Source: Rugalucina vietnamica (lineage: Eukaryota; Mollusca; Bivalvia; Lucinida; Lucinidae). From it: DNA of 64,000 nucleotides. The position numbers and the translations under genes are program-made. The notes under the pieces were generated by a model that saw only the letters and a program-made list of their open reading frames with translations, had not been told where the DNA came from and did no database searches. Position 1 is the stretch's first letter; every line of letters starts with the position of its first letter. The stretch lies in NCBI GenBank assembly GCA_964017185.1, contig OZ024870.1, positions 28,977,621 through 29,041,620 of the forward strand, in the 5' to 3' direction. Shown here in pieces: positions 33,629 through 44,900 of the stretch.

Positions 33629-34838
33629 ATGTCTCCCCCCGACAGGGTCGGGAGACATATTGTTTTTCCCTGTGCTTCTGTTTGTCCGTCTGTCTGTCTG
33701 TCTGTCTGTCTGTCCATCACAAATCCTGTCCGCTCTATAACTTGAAAACCTTTAAAGATTTTTCAATGAAACTTGGTACGCTTGTAAACCATGACGAGAC
33801 GATGTGTCATGCACAAGAACCATAACTCTAGCTTGAGTATTTTTGGAGTTATTTCCCTTTGATTATTTTCGATACAATTTCGTGTCCGCTCTATAACTTG
33901 AAAACCGTTAAAGATTTTTCAATAAAACTTGGTACACTTATTAAGCATGATCAGACAATGTGTCATGCACAAGAACCATAACTCTGGCTCGAGTATTTTA
34001 TGAGTTATCCTTTGATTATTTTCCATACAATTTCGTGTCGGCTATATAACTCGAAAACCGTAAGAGATATTTCAATGAAACTTGGTACACATATAAAGCA
34101 CGATGAGATGATGTGTCGTGTTAAAGAACCATAACTCTTGCTTGCATATCTTTGGAGTAATTTCCCTTTGATAATTTGCCATACAATTTGGTGTCCACTC
34201 TATAACTTGAAAACCGTAAGAGAAATTTTAGTGAAACTTGGTACACTTATAAAGCACGATGAGAAGATGTGTCATGCACAAGAATTATAACTCTTGCTTT
34301 CATATCTTTGGAGTTATTTCCCTTTGATCATTTTTCCATACCATTTCATGTCCACTCTATAACTTGAAAACCATAAGAAATATTTCAATGAAACTTGGTA
34401 CACTTATAAAGCACGATGAGATGATGTGTCATGCCAAAGAACCATAACCCTTGCTTGCATATCTTTGGAGTTGTTTCCCTTTGATTATTTTTCATACAAT
34501 TTTGTGTCTGCTCTATAACTCAAAAACCATTAGAGATTTTTCATTGAAACATGGTACACTTATAAAGCATGATGAGACAATATGTCATGCACAAGAATCA
34601 TTACTCTTGCTTTCATATCTTTGGAGTTATTTCCCTTTGATTATTTTCCATACAAAATTTCGTGCCCGCTCTATAACTTGAAAACCGTAAGAGATATTTC
34701 AATGAAACTTGGTACGCTTATAAAACAGAATGACAGGATATGTGATGCACAAGAACTATAACTCTTGCTTGCATATTTTGGACATGCACATAGAAAGGGG
34801 GGAGACATCAGTTTTCACATAGAAAACAAATTCTAGTT
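33629..34838 (+). mobile_element. HIN-3 element copy 2
   Basis: Same ends, unit count and near-identical length (1210 against 1206 bp) as the copy at 31031, in the same orientation 1.4 kb downstream. Its CTGT run replaces part of the CCGT run. The two copies flank the RRM exons 32260-32484 and 33065-33301. Confidence 0.9.
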
Positions 34839-35040
34839 CTATCTTAGCAGTGGGCTATGATAAGGCTTGAAGCATTTAAAGATGGGCAATGAACCTTTTT
34901 CATTCTTGTTTTCATAATTATGCATTAAAGAAGGACACCAATCTAGACAGCCCAAGTCACAAGGATTATAAGACCAAGAATTGATTATTATTGCTGCATA
35001 GTATAGATACTTTCTCATTTCCAAACCTAATGTATTTCAG

Positions 35041-35218
35041 TGGTTCAGCCTGTGTGTCAACAAGCAAAACATATCTTGAGTGGGACCACACTATCAGTTT
35101 GTCCCTACTACACAAGTCTAGGAGTTCCAGCCTCATCCGGCAGCAAGACAAAGTTTGTGGTACCAGAGCCAATTGATCTCTCCGATCAAGATACTAACAA
35201 GATCAAGTTTGTCTCTAG
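35041..35218 (+). CDS. PARP14-like, RRM-D back half and linker
   Basis: Residues about 373-431. VVQPVCQQAKHILSGTTLSV then CPYYTSLG is the alpha2-beta4 end of RRM-D, with the ...V.PYY ending typical of this RRM class. A flexible Ser/Lys-rich linker follows and ends FVS plus AG. Phase 1 in, phase 2 out; acceptor gtatttcag, donor gtaatt. An FB-A element starts 19 bases downstream of the donor. Confidence 0.86.
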
Positions 35219-35236
35219 GTAATTTTAAAATGGATA

Positions 35237-35509
35237 TATGAGCTGCAATGCTAGAAAAACGGTCTTTGGATTTTCAACCCTTTCTGACACAAACTGACCT
35301 GTGCAGCCATAGAAAATGAGTAGAATCTTGAAATTTCAGATTTAAGAAAACGCGGATTTGTTCTATCCGCATGGCGAAAACAAAGGTGCTGATCAGCTGT
35401 GCAGTTATTGCACAGCTGATCTGCACCTTTGTTTTCGCATCTGCACAGCTGATCTGCACCTTTGTTTTCGCATAGGCAAGAATCTTGTTTTCTCAGTGCA
35501 CCTCATATG
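35237..35509 (-). mobile_element. FB-A foldback element, copy 12 with internal duplication
   Basis: Minus orientation. A segment of about 31 bp (cacagctgatctgcaccttt, then gttttcgcat) is duplicated in tandem at about 35411-35472. Begins 19 bases after the donor at 35218. Confidence 0.9.
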
Positions 35510-35915
35510 GACTATGTTGTGCGATACACGAAGCTTTGTCAGTGGAGTCAGTCTGGAATTGAAGCAGATTTGAGATCGACACTCATGTCCAGCATATTTC
35601 TAATATGAAGATTTGGTCATGTATTTTGTATGACCAGTTCTCCTATTCCACTGATATAGGAGTCAATCAATGGCAAAAGAAATGTTCTCTGAGTACTAAT
35701 AATCGACCTGCCTCTATTAGACATGCCTAGGAACAGTATGTCAAGGAAAATTGACCATCCCAAAATGACCTTGGCTGTTTTTGAGATGATATAAAGCACT
35801 AAGGCAACAGACATGCCAAATTTTAAGATGTAATCTGCTTTATAGAATGATTAGAACAGTGAGATATGGAAGAGTGTTCAAAATTTGCTGACAGTGTAAT
35901 CTTGATCTGTTGCAG

Positions 35916-37468
35916 CAATAAAGTTCAAAAGAGTGCAGTGAACAGAGAGCTTGAAAAACACCATGCTAAACTCTCTTTGGAAGATAATACACACACACTT
36001 GAATGCATACTAACAACCGCAGTAAAGGGATGCAGAAAATTAGCAACAACATGGAAAGAAACAGCTCTTAAAGCACTGACAGACTATTTGAAGAAAATTG
36101 ATGTAAGGGTAAAACCTATTGATGACACTGCGAGAAAAGAAATTCTGGAAGCTCTAAGCGCTGTCGATATTCCAGATCCTGACCAGGTTGCAGTTTTCTT
36201 CCCTAAAGGTTCTTCCAGTGTTGTATTGGTTGGAATTAAGAGTGAGGTCCAACATGTTTGGAAGACTATTGATAAAACTGTAACAGAGGTTGAAACAAAG
36301 GTGAAAGATGCAAGATCTATGGTTGAGGAAACCAAGAATTTAAAACAGCAGTGGAAAGTGGATTACCTTAGATGGAAATTTGTCAATAGAATGAAAGGAC
36401 AGTTTCCTGATCTAGACATTAAGATCAGTGAGACAAAGCCTCAAGTTATTTTTAAGGGAAGAAAAGAAGAAGTGACAACAGCGGAGATAGAAATGTTTCA
36501 AGAATTACAACAAATTCAGGAGTCACGGCATAAAATGGTAAAGGAGAAATTGAAATTGCTTGGAAAAGATGAAGTAAAAGATGAAATTGATAAGAGGTTA
36601 CAGGCTGAACATGTTGACTGCATCTGGAAAATCAAGGATGACCAGTTGTTGGTATATGTTGAAGATAGTCGACAAGTTTCAGATGTTCTTGATGTTATTC
36701 ATGACTTTGTGACAAAGGTTGCTATCCGCTTAGACAGTACAAAGACTGATGTATTGAAATCAAGAGCATGGAAAGATGCTGAGCAAAAACTGGAGAAAAA
36801 ATGTAGGGGGTGTATAGAAATCAATTGGAATAAAAAGGATAATACGCTTGAGGTTTACACAACAGAGGTCTATGAAAGAATGGTTTCTGATGAATTAGAT
36901 GCATTTTTTGAAGAGCATGCTGTCTATGAGGAGAGTTTCAGGTGCGATCCAAGTGAAAGAAAGTTCCTGATACTGAATAAGAAAGATGAGTTGAAAGCTC
37001 GACCAGATGCGAAGGCAATAATATTTAAAAAGGATGACATTTTACTGAAAGGTACCAGAGCTGAATTGGATTCTGCCAAATCAATACTGAGCGATATGAA
37101 AAAGAATATTGTATCACGTGAAGAGACACTTTCCAAACCTGGCCTGCAGAAATATTTTGCTTGCGAGGAAGGCAAAGCTCGTATCCAACAGACGGAAAAG
37201 ACTGTTCCTTGTATAATAGTCATGCAGGGAGGGGGAGGTGTTAAATCATCTGGGAATAATCATAATCAAGGAAATTACCAAGGTGCTAGACAAGGGTCAT
37301 CAACTTTTGCAAAACCAACAAAGTGTGCTGAAGGGAAGGCAAGGTCAGGATTGACTGTGGAGGTGTTTGGAGGTGACATGACAGAACTAAAGGTGGATGT
37401 TTTAGTGAATGCTTCTAACAACAAACTGGAACATGCTGGTGGATTGGCTGCTGTCATTGTCAGGAAAG
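35916..37468 (+). CDS. PARP14-like, KH-like region and start of macrodomain 1
   Basis: The largest exon (1553 nt, residues about 432-949), phase 2 in, phase 1 out, acceptor gttgcag, donor gtaagg. Successive modules of about 70-80 residues alternate strands with charged helices (for example VAVFFPKGSSSVVLVGIKSE, QVIFKGRKEEVTTAEIEMFQ, LLVYVEDSRQVSDVLDVI, AIIFKKDDILLKGTRAELDS). This pattern fits the KH-like repeats reported between the RRMs and macrodomains of PARP14; the exact count cannot be fixed by eye. A low-complexity Gly/Asn/Gln stretch precedes the start of macrodomain 1 at about residue 909. That domain has the ADP-ribose-binding loop NASNNKLEHAGGLAAVI (Asn at about residue 930). Confidence 0.92.
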
Positions 37469-37794
37469 GTAAGGGAGTTCTGTCCTATTAAAATAACTAT
37501 GTCTCTTTTAGAAAGGAACTTTAGTCTTTCAAAAAGGAACTTTAGTCTTAAGATAGAAATGTTAGTTTTAAGAAGGGAACTTAAGTCCTAAAGAAAGGAA
37601 CTAGAGTTTAGTCCTTCACAAGGGAACATTTTGTCCTTGGGAAGAAAACTTAAGTCATTGTAAATGGAAGTTTAGTCAGCCATCAAAGAACTCACCAACA
37701 CACACAAACCTATCCAAGAAATAATGATGGTCCCATTTAGATGATATTAGTCTTTGTATCGACTACCCTGTTGAAAGTTGCATAATTTCATCTT

Positions 37795-37930
37795 TGGCTC
37801 CATGTTGCCAAATCTGAAGGGTCACTGATGAGACTTAATAGTCGAAACAGCGGTATGGCCCATCCCCTTTCTCATTAATGTGTTCACTGTTCTTAAAGGA
37901 TCTAAGTTTTAATTTTTATTTCTCATTAGT
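37795..37930 (+). repeat. Repeat P, copy 2
   Basis: aagggtcactgatgagactt, gtcgaaacagcggtatggcc and ttaaaggatctaag, as in the other two copies. Interrupts the AAGGAAC minisatellite. Confidence 0.6.
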
Positions 37931-38100
37931 GAGAGACGAACGACCAGTCCTAAAGAAAAGATCTTGTGTTTAGTTCTTAATATGCAAGGAGCTAAATTAA
38001 GTCTTTAAGAAAGGAACGAAAAACTGAAGTCTTTAAAAAGAGAAGTTTTGTCCTTAAGAAGGGAGTGTTAGTCCTTAAGAAAGGAACTTAAATTTACTCT

Positions 38101-38359
38101 TTAACCCATATATGACGATTGGATTTTCCCATCATTATCATTTGGGTGAGTCCACTTCAGTTCTTAGGGGCATTAGGTGTGATTTTTAAATTTTATTCAA
38201 ATTTTTGATGAAATTTCTCTTAGCAAACAGAATAGTCCCAGATGGGACGCCGCGTTCTGCGGTGTCACCAGATGGGACGCCGCGTTCTGCGGTGTCACAT
38301 CTGGGGCTATTCTGTTTGCCTATGTCCCACAAAAGGATCGCCAGGCTTAAATGAGTTAA
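38101..38359. mobile_element. TTAA-flanked MITE with 30-bp direct duplication
   Basis: TTAA stands at both ends, with similar termini (TTAACCCAT and inverse TTAACTCAT), as for piggyBac-type elements. Inside, cagatgggacgccgcgttct, gcggtgtcac is repeated in tandem, framed by gcaaacagaatag and its inverse. Inserted in the AAGGAAC minisatellite. Confidence 0.75.
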
Positions 38360-38650
38360 GAAAGGAAATGTTTTGTCCTGAAGATAGGATTTTAACTGTA
38401 GTCCTCCAGTAGGGAATTGTTGTCCTTAAGAAATGAATGGAACCTTGAGTCCTTAAAAAAATCTTATTGTCCATAGAAGAGAATTTTATTTTTTAAGACC
38501 CTGATCTTCCTTCTCATCTGTGGAAACTATTGCAGGTTTTTATATGACCCAACATATCTTAGCAAAAGAATTTGAATTTTGGTTGATTGGTAAATAAATT
38601 AATAATCAATGAGTCAATCAATCAATCAATCAATGATGTATGCTCTACAG

Positions 38651-39067
38651 GTGGTCAAAGTATACAAGAGGAGTGTCTGGACCATGTGAAGTCAACAGGG
38701 CAGCTTAGTGCTGGGGACGTCTTTGTTAGCAAAGCAGGGAATCTCCCATGCAAAGCCATTGCCCATGCACTAGGCCCAGTCTGGAAGGGAGGCACACACA
38801 ATGAAGAAGATGTTCTCCAAAATGCTATACAGAGGTGTTTAGAAGAAACTGAGAAAAGAGGATATAGCTCGATTGCAATCCCAGCTTTGAGTACTGGTGC
38901 CTTCAATTATCCCGCGGTCAAAGCTTGTGCTGCTATAGTGGAACAGGTTGTAAACCAGAGTGGCTTGAAGTCTGTTAAGAAGGTCGTCCTGTGTGATATC
39001 AATCAAGCCACGGTGAAGTGCTTTGTGATGGCATTACAGGCAGAGGTCAAGGATGTTAAGATACACT
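38651..39067 (+). CDS. PARP14-like, macrodomain 1 main part
   Basis: Residues about 950-1088, phase 1 both ends, acceptor gctctacag, donor gtaagt. GGQSIQEECLDHV, the GDVFVSKAGNLPCKAIAHAL segment with its GPVW turn, and AIPALSTGAFNYP are the conserved strand, phosphate-loop and STG(A/I)F motifs of a canonical macrodomain. With the NASNN loop in the previous exon, every usual ligand-binding element is present. Macrodomain 1 therefore looks competent to bind ADP-ribose, and possibly to hydrolyse it as described for the first macrodomain of PARP14. Hydrolysis here is inference. Confidence 0.95.
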
Positions 39068-39421
39068 GTAAGTTAAGGTTTCCAACTGTACATTTAACTG
39101 TATTAAGGCTTACAAATATGGTGGCCTGGGAAAAATAATGAGAGCAATGTTGCAAAAAACATATGCTAAAATGAAGGCTTAGATCTTTTACTGTTTCTTT
39201 AATGTTTCTTTAATGTTCTTAGCTATATTTGTATGCTGAATGACTTTGCTGTGTTAAGTTATACCGTGCTTACTTTGACAATTGATAATGTAAACTTTTT
39301 GCTATAAGGTCATAAGTAGTTTAATTATTTTTCCACGCCATTTCAAGGCATTAGGTTACAGCTTTGAAAAATCTACTTGTACCTTGTGTTGTATGTTTAT
39401 CAGAATTATATTTTCGACCAG

Positions 39422-39579
39422 ATACATTTGACTCCTTCCACCATGGCCCTACCTGGCTTCACACTGACGGTTCAGCTAATCGACACGAGAGGGGTAGAAG
39501 GAGGTCTTCCCCCTCACCAGATCGAGATAGCGGACATACCAAGGTTGAAGTGGTGCAAGCTGAACTTGCAAAACAGAGG
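39422..39579 (+). CDS. PARP14-like, linker and first strand of macrodomain 2
   Basis: Residues about 1089-1141. The acceptor at 39421 (ttttcgaccag) was chosen over cagaa at 39403 because the earlier site would create TAA at the junction, whereas this one gives YTFDSFHHGPTW in frame. A His/Arg/Ser-rich linker (RGRRRSSPSPDRDS) is followed by KVEVVQAELAKQR, the first strand of macrodomain 2. Ends in phase 0 with donor gtatgt. The next intron is 6.2 kb and holds the long-TIR transposon. Confidence 0.8.
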
Positions 39580-39623
39580 GTATGTACTAATGAGAATCTT
39601 GCATCATATGAGTTGAGCAATCA

Positions 39624-39866
39624 GGGCCCAGTTGTTCAAAATTAAAAACATGTTAGTTAACAATTCGTCAAAATTTCAAACATGAATATTACAAATACAC
39701 TGTTATTTTTTGTTGATAAAATGTGAGAAGCCTTTGCCATGCAAAGGATTCTCACATTTTATCAACAAAAAATAAAAGTGTATTTGCTTATGTAGTCGGC
39801 ATTTACTAATCGAGTTGAGGTCTTAACGATATCATTAAGCTAACAAAGTTTTTAACAATTGGCCCC
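39624..39866. mobile_element. MITE with GGGCCCAGTTGTTC termini, copy 1
   Basis: Ends gggcccagttgttcaaaa and aacaattggcccc. A central palindrome of about 30 bp arms (tttttgttgataaaatgtga and inverse) around gccatgcaaagg. In the intron after exon 39422-39579. Confidence 0.87.
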
Positions 39867-40051
39867 AGCATGCTGATGAGGCTTAAATCTGTTGTTAAAC
39901 TCCTCTTTTTGCAATGGGTTTGCAGAGTTTACAGTTTCTCTCATTCTTTGCCCTACACATGTTCTGGTTTAAAATTTCTTAGAACTGTCTCTTTGAAGTG
40001 GTTCTTGTGTGTACCTGTTATGTTCGTATGTTCCTGGAGACAGTTTTTACA

Positions 40052-40293
40052 TATGAGACTTCGCATGAGAAAACCAACAACTTTGGGTTTCAGACCAGGC
40101 CCGACACAAACCGGCCTGTACAGTCACTTTAGCTGGCTAGAATGTTTAAATTTTGGATATAAGTAAAAGAGTAATTGTACTATCCATGTAGAAAACAAAG
40201 GTTCTTATCAGCTGTGCAGTTACTGCACAGCTGATCTGCGCCTTTGTTTTTCGCATAAGCAAAAATCCGGTTTCTTCATGATACGGCTCATAT
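40052..40293 (-). mobile_element. FB-A foldback element, copy 13
   Basis: Minus orientation, intact hairpin (cagctgtgcagttactgcac, agctg); abuts copy 14. Confidence 0.9.
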
Positions 40294-40501
40294 GGGCCAC
40301 TGCATAAGAAAAGTAACAATTTGCATATGCGAAAATAAAGGTGCAGATCAGCTGTGCAGAAGAAAAGGGATAGTACAATCCCTCTTCTTCTTAAATCCGA
40401 AATTTCAAGCTGTTAGCCTTATTCTGTGACTGTGAAGGCCAATTTGTGTCAGACCTGGTCTGAAACCCAAATTGTTGTTTTCTCATGGGAAGGCTCATAT
40501 G
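40290..40501 (+). mobile_element. FB-A foldback element, copy 14
   Basis: Plus orientation, one hairpin arm deleted. It shares the tatg junction with copy 13, giving a head-to-head pair. Confidence 0.88.
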
Positions 40502-40565
40502 TAAATCTGTTTTTTGTAGAAGAAAAAAACTTAGAACTCAAGTCTGTCTGTAAGATTGTAATTTT

Positions 40566-40760
40566 CACATTAGAAAACTAGACCATGCATTATACAGAGA
40601 TTTTTTTTGTTGTAAAAAAAAAGAGAGAAAATTTCATCACAAAAATTTTGATATTTTTCTTATTTTTGCTCAAAACATAGAATGTGGGTACACGTTAGAA
40701 ACGCCTCTTAAAGGCGGTTCTAACGAGTACCCACAACTTATGTTTTGGAGCAAAAATAAG
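40566..40760 (-). mobile_element. FB-B copy 5, left part (split by transposon)
   Basis: Minus orientation, left part including the central palindrome, ending agcaaaaataag at the border of the 4.7-kb transposon. The rest resumes at 45505. Confidence 0.92.
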
Positions 40761-42257
40761 CAGGTCTGGATCATCTCGGAAAATCGCGATCGAAATTATC
40801 GCGCAGATGCGCGACGGACCCATGTATTTAACGGCAGTACAGGAGGTTCCATAGTTCAATAAAAATGAGAGAATTTTATCTCGGTTCTGTGCGATAGAAA
40901 CCTTATACAACGGCTCGACTTTTTTTCGGAGGGAATCTACAGAGGTAAAGATGAAAATTTTGCAAAACGAACTAGGATTTCAACCTTCTGCCGATCGAAT
41001 CACAGAATTTTTCTACTAACCATTTTCACATCATTTTGATCTCTGATCTTTGAAGGAGTTTCAGATAGTAAAATATTTGTTTGTAATCTTTTATTTCTGG
41101 GTTGTAATCTTTTTTGAAGATGGGGACCTTACTGCTGGAGCCCACACCTCAAGTATCGGAGATTGCGCATATGCGCGATCAGCCATTTCCAATTTGTTTC
41201 ATTCTTTAGTCCCAATTCGTTTCATTATTTAGTCAGAACTATTGGTTTAAAGTGATTCCCCTTAATACAGTAGAAGAAACTCCCCCATTCGGGAATCATT
41301 GACCTTTTGTGACCTTTGTCAGAATGACAGGTAAATGTTACTATAATTAGTAAATTGATACTCGATTGGGAGCTTTTCTGTCATTTTTATAGTGCCCTTA
41401 CAAAACTAAAAAAATGTGTCACAGTTTTTGTTTAATCAAGATGAAACTTTGCAGGCTTAAAGATGAATGTTATATCTAACTTTCTACCGTGTAGAATTTT
41501 TTTATTTTGTTTTGTTGAAAAGTTATTAAATTATGAAAATATGATTTTTTTCCAATAACTATGATTCCAGATCGGCAACAGAAATCAATCTGGAATCAAA
41601 CTTTAATGGTAAAACTCTTGTATTCCTGTTCGGGATCACGCAACAGAATATAGTGCGGATAACCTTCAATTGGCTTTATTTGTTAAGCATGTGTATCATC
41701 TCAAAATGTGATGTAAATGGATTTTAGAAAAACTGTGCTGATTTAAGTACTATAAAAGCAAATGCACATGCATAAATTAGTGTGCACGCTTTTTCAAATA
41801 TTATGACAATATGCTAAACAACGATAACAGAAATTTGGAATATAATATTTAATATCTTGTTTTGGAATCATTGGTTGTTATTTAATGAGACCAAAGTTTT
41901 CTTTTTTATCTGTGCATGATTTTAAACACTACCCATAGTCAAAATTGCTGGTGGTTTTGGAAAAAGATGCGGAACTGCTTGCATCAAGAATGGAATATTG
42001 ACAAACAAAAGATTAGTGATCAAAGTTTTATCAAAAAACTATTCTTGAACCACTAGATAAGATTAATATGAATGATAAGCACTCTACAAATATGTTGTAC
42101 AGAGTGTGGTACATTTGTGGTAAAGATGAGGGTGTACAAGCAGATATATGTGTGACTAACGAAACTACAGAATCACAGACTGACCGTTCCATAGAAAGGT
42201 ACAATCAGGAAAAGGCGCAATTTACATCATTACAAAAACTTGCCCATGCAATATGCA

Positions 42258-42870
42258 GAAAAAGGTACAAGTAGTCAAAGATCAGGAAAAGGCGCAATCA
42301 GAAAAAGATTCCCACTCCAAAAAACCGAAGTGGGAAAAACTAAATTAACAATCAGGTACTTATACATACCATGAAAACATATCGTAAGACGTATGAGCAG
42401 GTATTTTCCCAATACAATAGGTTGCCACTCAGTTACCTAAACTTAACTTAAAATATGATAACATACTTAAGGCACAAACAGCACAAAAAAATTAGGCGGC
42501 CCCTGTGGTCGAGTGGTTAAGAGCGCTGATATTTCATTACCGCACTTAAACATTTGATCATCTCACCGCTGTGACTAGTGTGACTAGTGTCACATGTGAG
42601 ACAAGCCAAGTTCTGCTTGCGGGTGTGTCAGGTGGGTTTTCTCGGGGTTCTCCCAATTTCGCCCCACCTACTGATTGGCCCGTCTCATATGAGGTGAAAT
42701 AATCTTGAAAGGGACGTTAAACTGAATAAATAAATTAAAAAAAATTAACACAAAGACATAAAACAAAAGAACCACCACAGAAGTATCGCCTTGGAACGAT
42801 TAGTAATATAAAATTACTAGAGGGCTTAAATCGATTTTACAGGTACCTAATCTCACCCTCAGCTTCTGCA
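42258..42870 (+). mobile_element. Y element copy 2, interrupted by a SINE
   Basis: Shares ggtacaagtagtcaaagatc, catatcgtaag, ttgccactcagttacct and accaccacagaagtatcgcc with 18826-19143. A SINE sits between two aaaaaaatta repeats. All of this is inside the 4.7-kb transposon. Confidence 0.8.
42490..42742 (+). mobile_element. tRNA-derived SINE inserted in Y
   Basis: The tRNA-like head tgtggtcgagtggttaagag is followed by a body ending gggacgttaaactgaataaa and an A-rich tail. The flanks aaaaaaatta and aaaaaaaatta form a target duplication. The empty site is at about 18965. Confidence 0.87.
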
Positions 42871-44444
42871 GTGATTCACAACATTTAGTTAGTTGTTCGG
42901 TTCACGTGGTGAATCTCTAGCTAGTCAATGAATCATCATGGACAAACAAATAAATACATAGAAGAATACATAGAAGGAATACTAAGTAATAGTTAATAAC
43001 AGTAATTCTCTCTGGTGTCATTTTGCCCTGGGCTTAAAGCGTCACTGATGAGGCTTTAGTCACTGAAACTGTGGTATGGCCCTTACCCTCTTATATTAAT
43101 ATGTTCACTACATGTGCGCTAAGATTTCAATTTTCCTTTTTTTTTTACAAATCTGAGCATGTGGTTTAACCTGTTTCTTGGTGCATACAACTGTTTTCTA
43201 TAACATGTATAATAATTACAGTAGGCCGCAGTATTTTCTTTTTCACTTTTGCAGAACCCACAGCAATTTCATTGACTGAAGTCCCAGTAGTTTTCTTTCA
43301 CCACCATGGGTCACTCGTTTGGTTACATAATGATCCTAATTATTCAGTCATATCAAAGCTAAATCTAAAAACTTGCCTCTGATAATGGTTAATCGCGGAT
43401 AATTTTTGTGTAGAGGGCAATAGGAACAATTTTTTTCTTGTCAAAATCTTGATCTTTATTTTCCTAAAAGGCCCAGCAAAATTTTTGAAAATTGGTCACA
43501 GGTGTAGTTTAAATAGCCAATATGATATTTGAATAGGGATTTTATTTTGTCAAGGGAGATAATCGATGATCATGAAAATGCTTACTTTTTGAAAATTTAT
43601 ACTTGACCATGAAGATTACGTCTGTGTCATTATTAAATATTGATTTTGAGCAATCATAACGAAATATGAAGAATTTTTAATTTTTGCGGGAAAATATTTA
43701 CCTCCCTTGCATGAGATTTTTGTACATAAAATCTCTATTCAAAAATGTTTTTGACCAAACTTTTTTATTGATCAACTAATTTCCAAAATGTTTGCTGCAC
43801 AATTTGGGGACAAACTAAATGCTAAATTGTGACTAGAAAATATTTAATTGTTTTGAAACAGTTGTAAAATACTTGCGAAAAACCATTATCAGACACTAGG
43901 GAATACACTTTGGATCATTTTATCATAATTTCTCTATTTGTAGCTTGCTCACATGAAGAAAAAACAAAAACTTGCCTATGCTCTCGGTAGAGGTGTAAGG
44001 GAAATTATTATGAAAGATACTATAGAAGAAGGATCTGTCTACAAAAACATTGACTTGCTTAAATTGACTTGACATTGACTTGCTTGACAGAGTAGACATC
44101 TTACTTAAGAAGCGGAATAAAGTTCTTATATCCTTCTAAGATGGAATAAAATACAAATCAGGGTCAGAAAATTTAGTTGCAAAGTGCGTGGCCATGGGAC
44201 AAATATACAGTTTGAACAATCCTGCTTTGATAGCACCAATGTCTTTCATTAAAAATGTATTACAATATCAGGCATCTCAAAGTCGTGTTTGCATTGATAT
44301 GAATGGATAAGTAGGGCCCTCTTGAAGTTACCCAACAGTGTAAGATTGGTTGGCCTCGCAAAGCACTCAGCCAGTACCATTAACTTTGTCTGACTGCCAG
44401 CTAGCATTCGATAATGATCAAGTGGTGGGTAAATCATGGCAGAT
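42871..44444. other. Transposon interior without recognised genes
   Basis: Apart from repeat P at 42990, AT-rich sequence with short frames. No transposase signature was found on either strand. Confidence 0.5.
42990..43138 (+). repeat. Repeat P, copy 3
   Basis: gcgtcactgatgaggcttta, gtcactgaaactgtggtatg and gcccttaccctcttat; inside the 4.7-kb transposon. Confidence 0.6.
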
Positions 44445-44578
44445 CACGAGTACCCACAATGAATGTTTTGTAGTTAAAAAAAAAAAAGAAAATAGGTATA
44501 CCCCTGTAAACCCTAGTTTCACCATATAAAAGTGGGGTATAAGGGGGTGTATATAACACGGACATGTTATCCTGATGG
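44445..44578 (-). mobile_element. FB-B foldback element, copy 6 (half)
   Basis: Minus orientation, only one palindrome arm plus the cgtaccc...atgttatcctgatg end; lies inside the 4.7-kb transposon. Confidence 0.87.
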
Positions 44579-44579
44579 G

Positions 44580-44900
44580 TGAGCAGAACTTGACTTGTCT
44601 CACATGTGCCGTGCAAGGGGATTGAATCCGCACTGATAACAGTGGTGAGATGATAGAATGATTAGAAGTGGTATTAAAATCAGCGACCAACACTCAGTGG
44701 CAGCGCCATTTTTTAAAGGTTTAAAGTAGTCCCATTCAAAATTTTTTCAGACATTTTAGAACAAAACTGGCACTTTCCTGGGTATCAAGCAGAACTCTGG
44801 AGAGTTATAGTGTCTTATTCAAAGACACAGTTTGGTGTCCGACACTCTACCGCAAGGCCAGCTCGCTCCGAATGACCCGACGAACTGTTACCCCTGTGAA
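44580..44900 (-). mobile_element. SINE fragments, minus strand
   Basis: The complement of 44580-44670 matches the body of the SINE at 42560-42620 (catctcacc, cacatgtgagacaag). The complement of 44800-44880 gives a tRNA-like head (gagctggccttgcggtagag). Probably two pieces of one or two SINEs inside the transposon. Confidence 0.6.

Larger units (their letters stand above)
37490..38490 (+). repeat. Degenerate AAGGAACTTTAGTCCTT minisatellite
   Basis: Many diverged copies of a roughly 20-35-bp unit (aaggaactttagtc, cttaagaa) run through the intron after the first macrodomain exon. Repeat P and the TTAA-flanked MITE interrupt it. No gene seen. Confidence 0.75.

Noticed and set aside
35866-35915. 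ATG at 35866 as start of a separate macrodomain protein
   Set aside because: A good acceptor (gttgcag) follows at 35915 and the sequence before it does not continue the protein; the spliced frame from 35218 fits.
39404-39421. Earlier splice acceptor (cag at 39401-39403) for the macrodomain linker exon
   Set aside because: It would create TAA at the junction with the phase-1 donor at 39067; the acceptor at 39421 keeps the frame.
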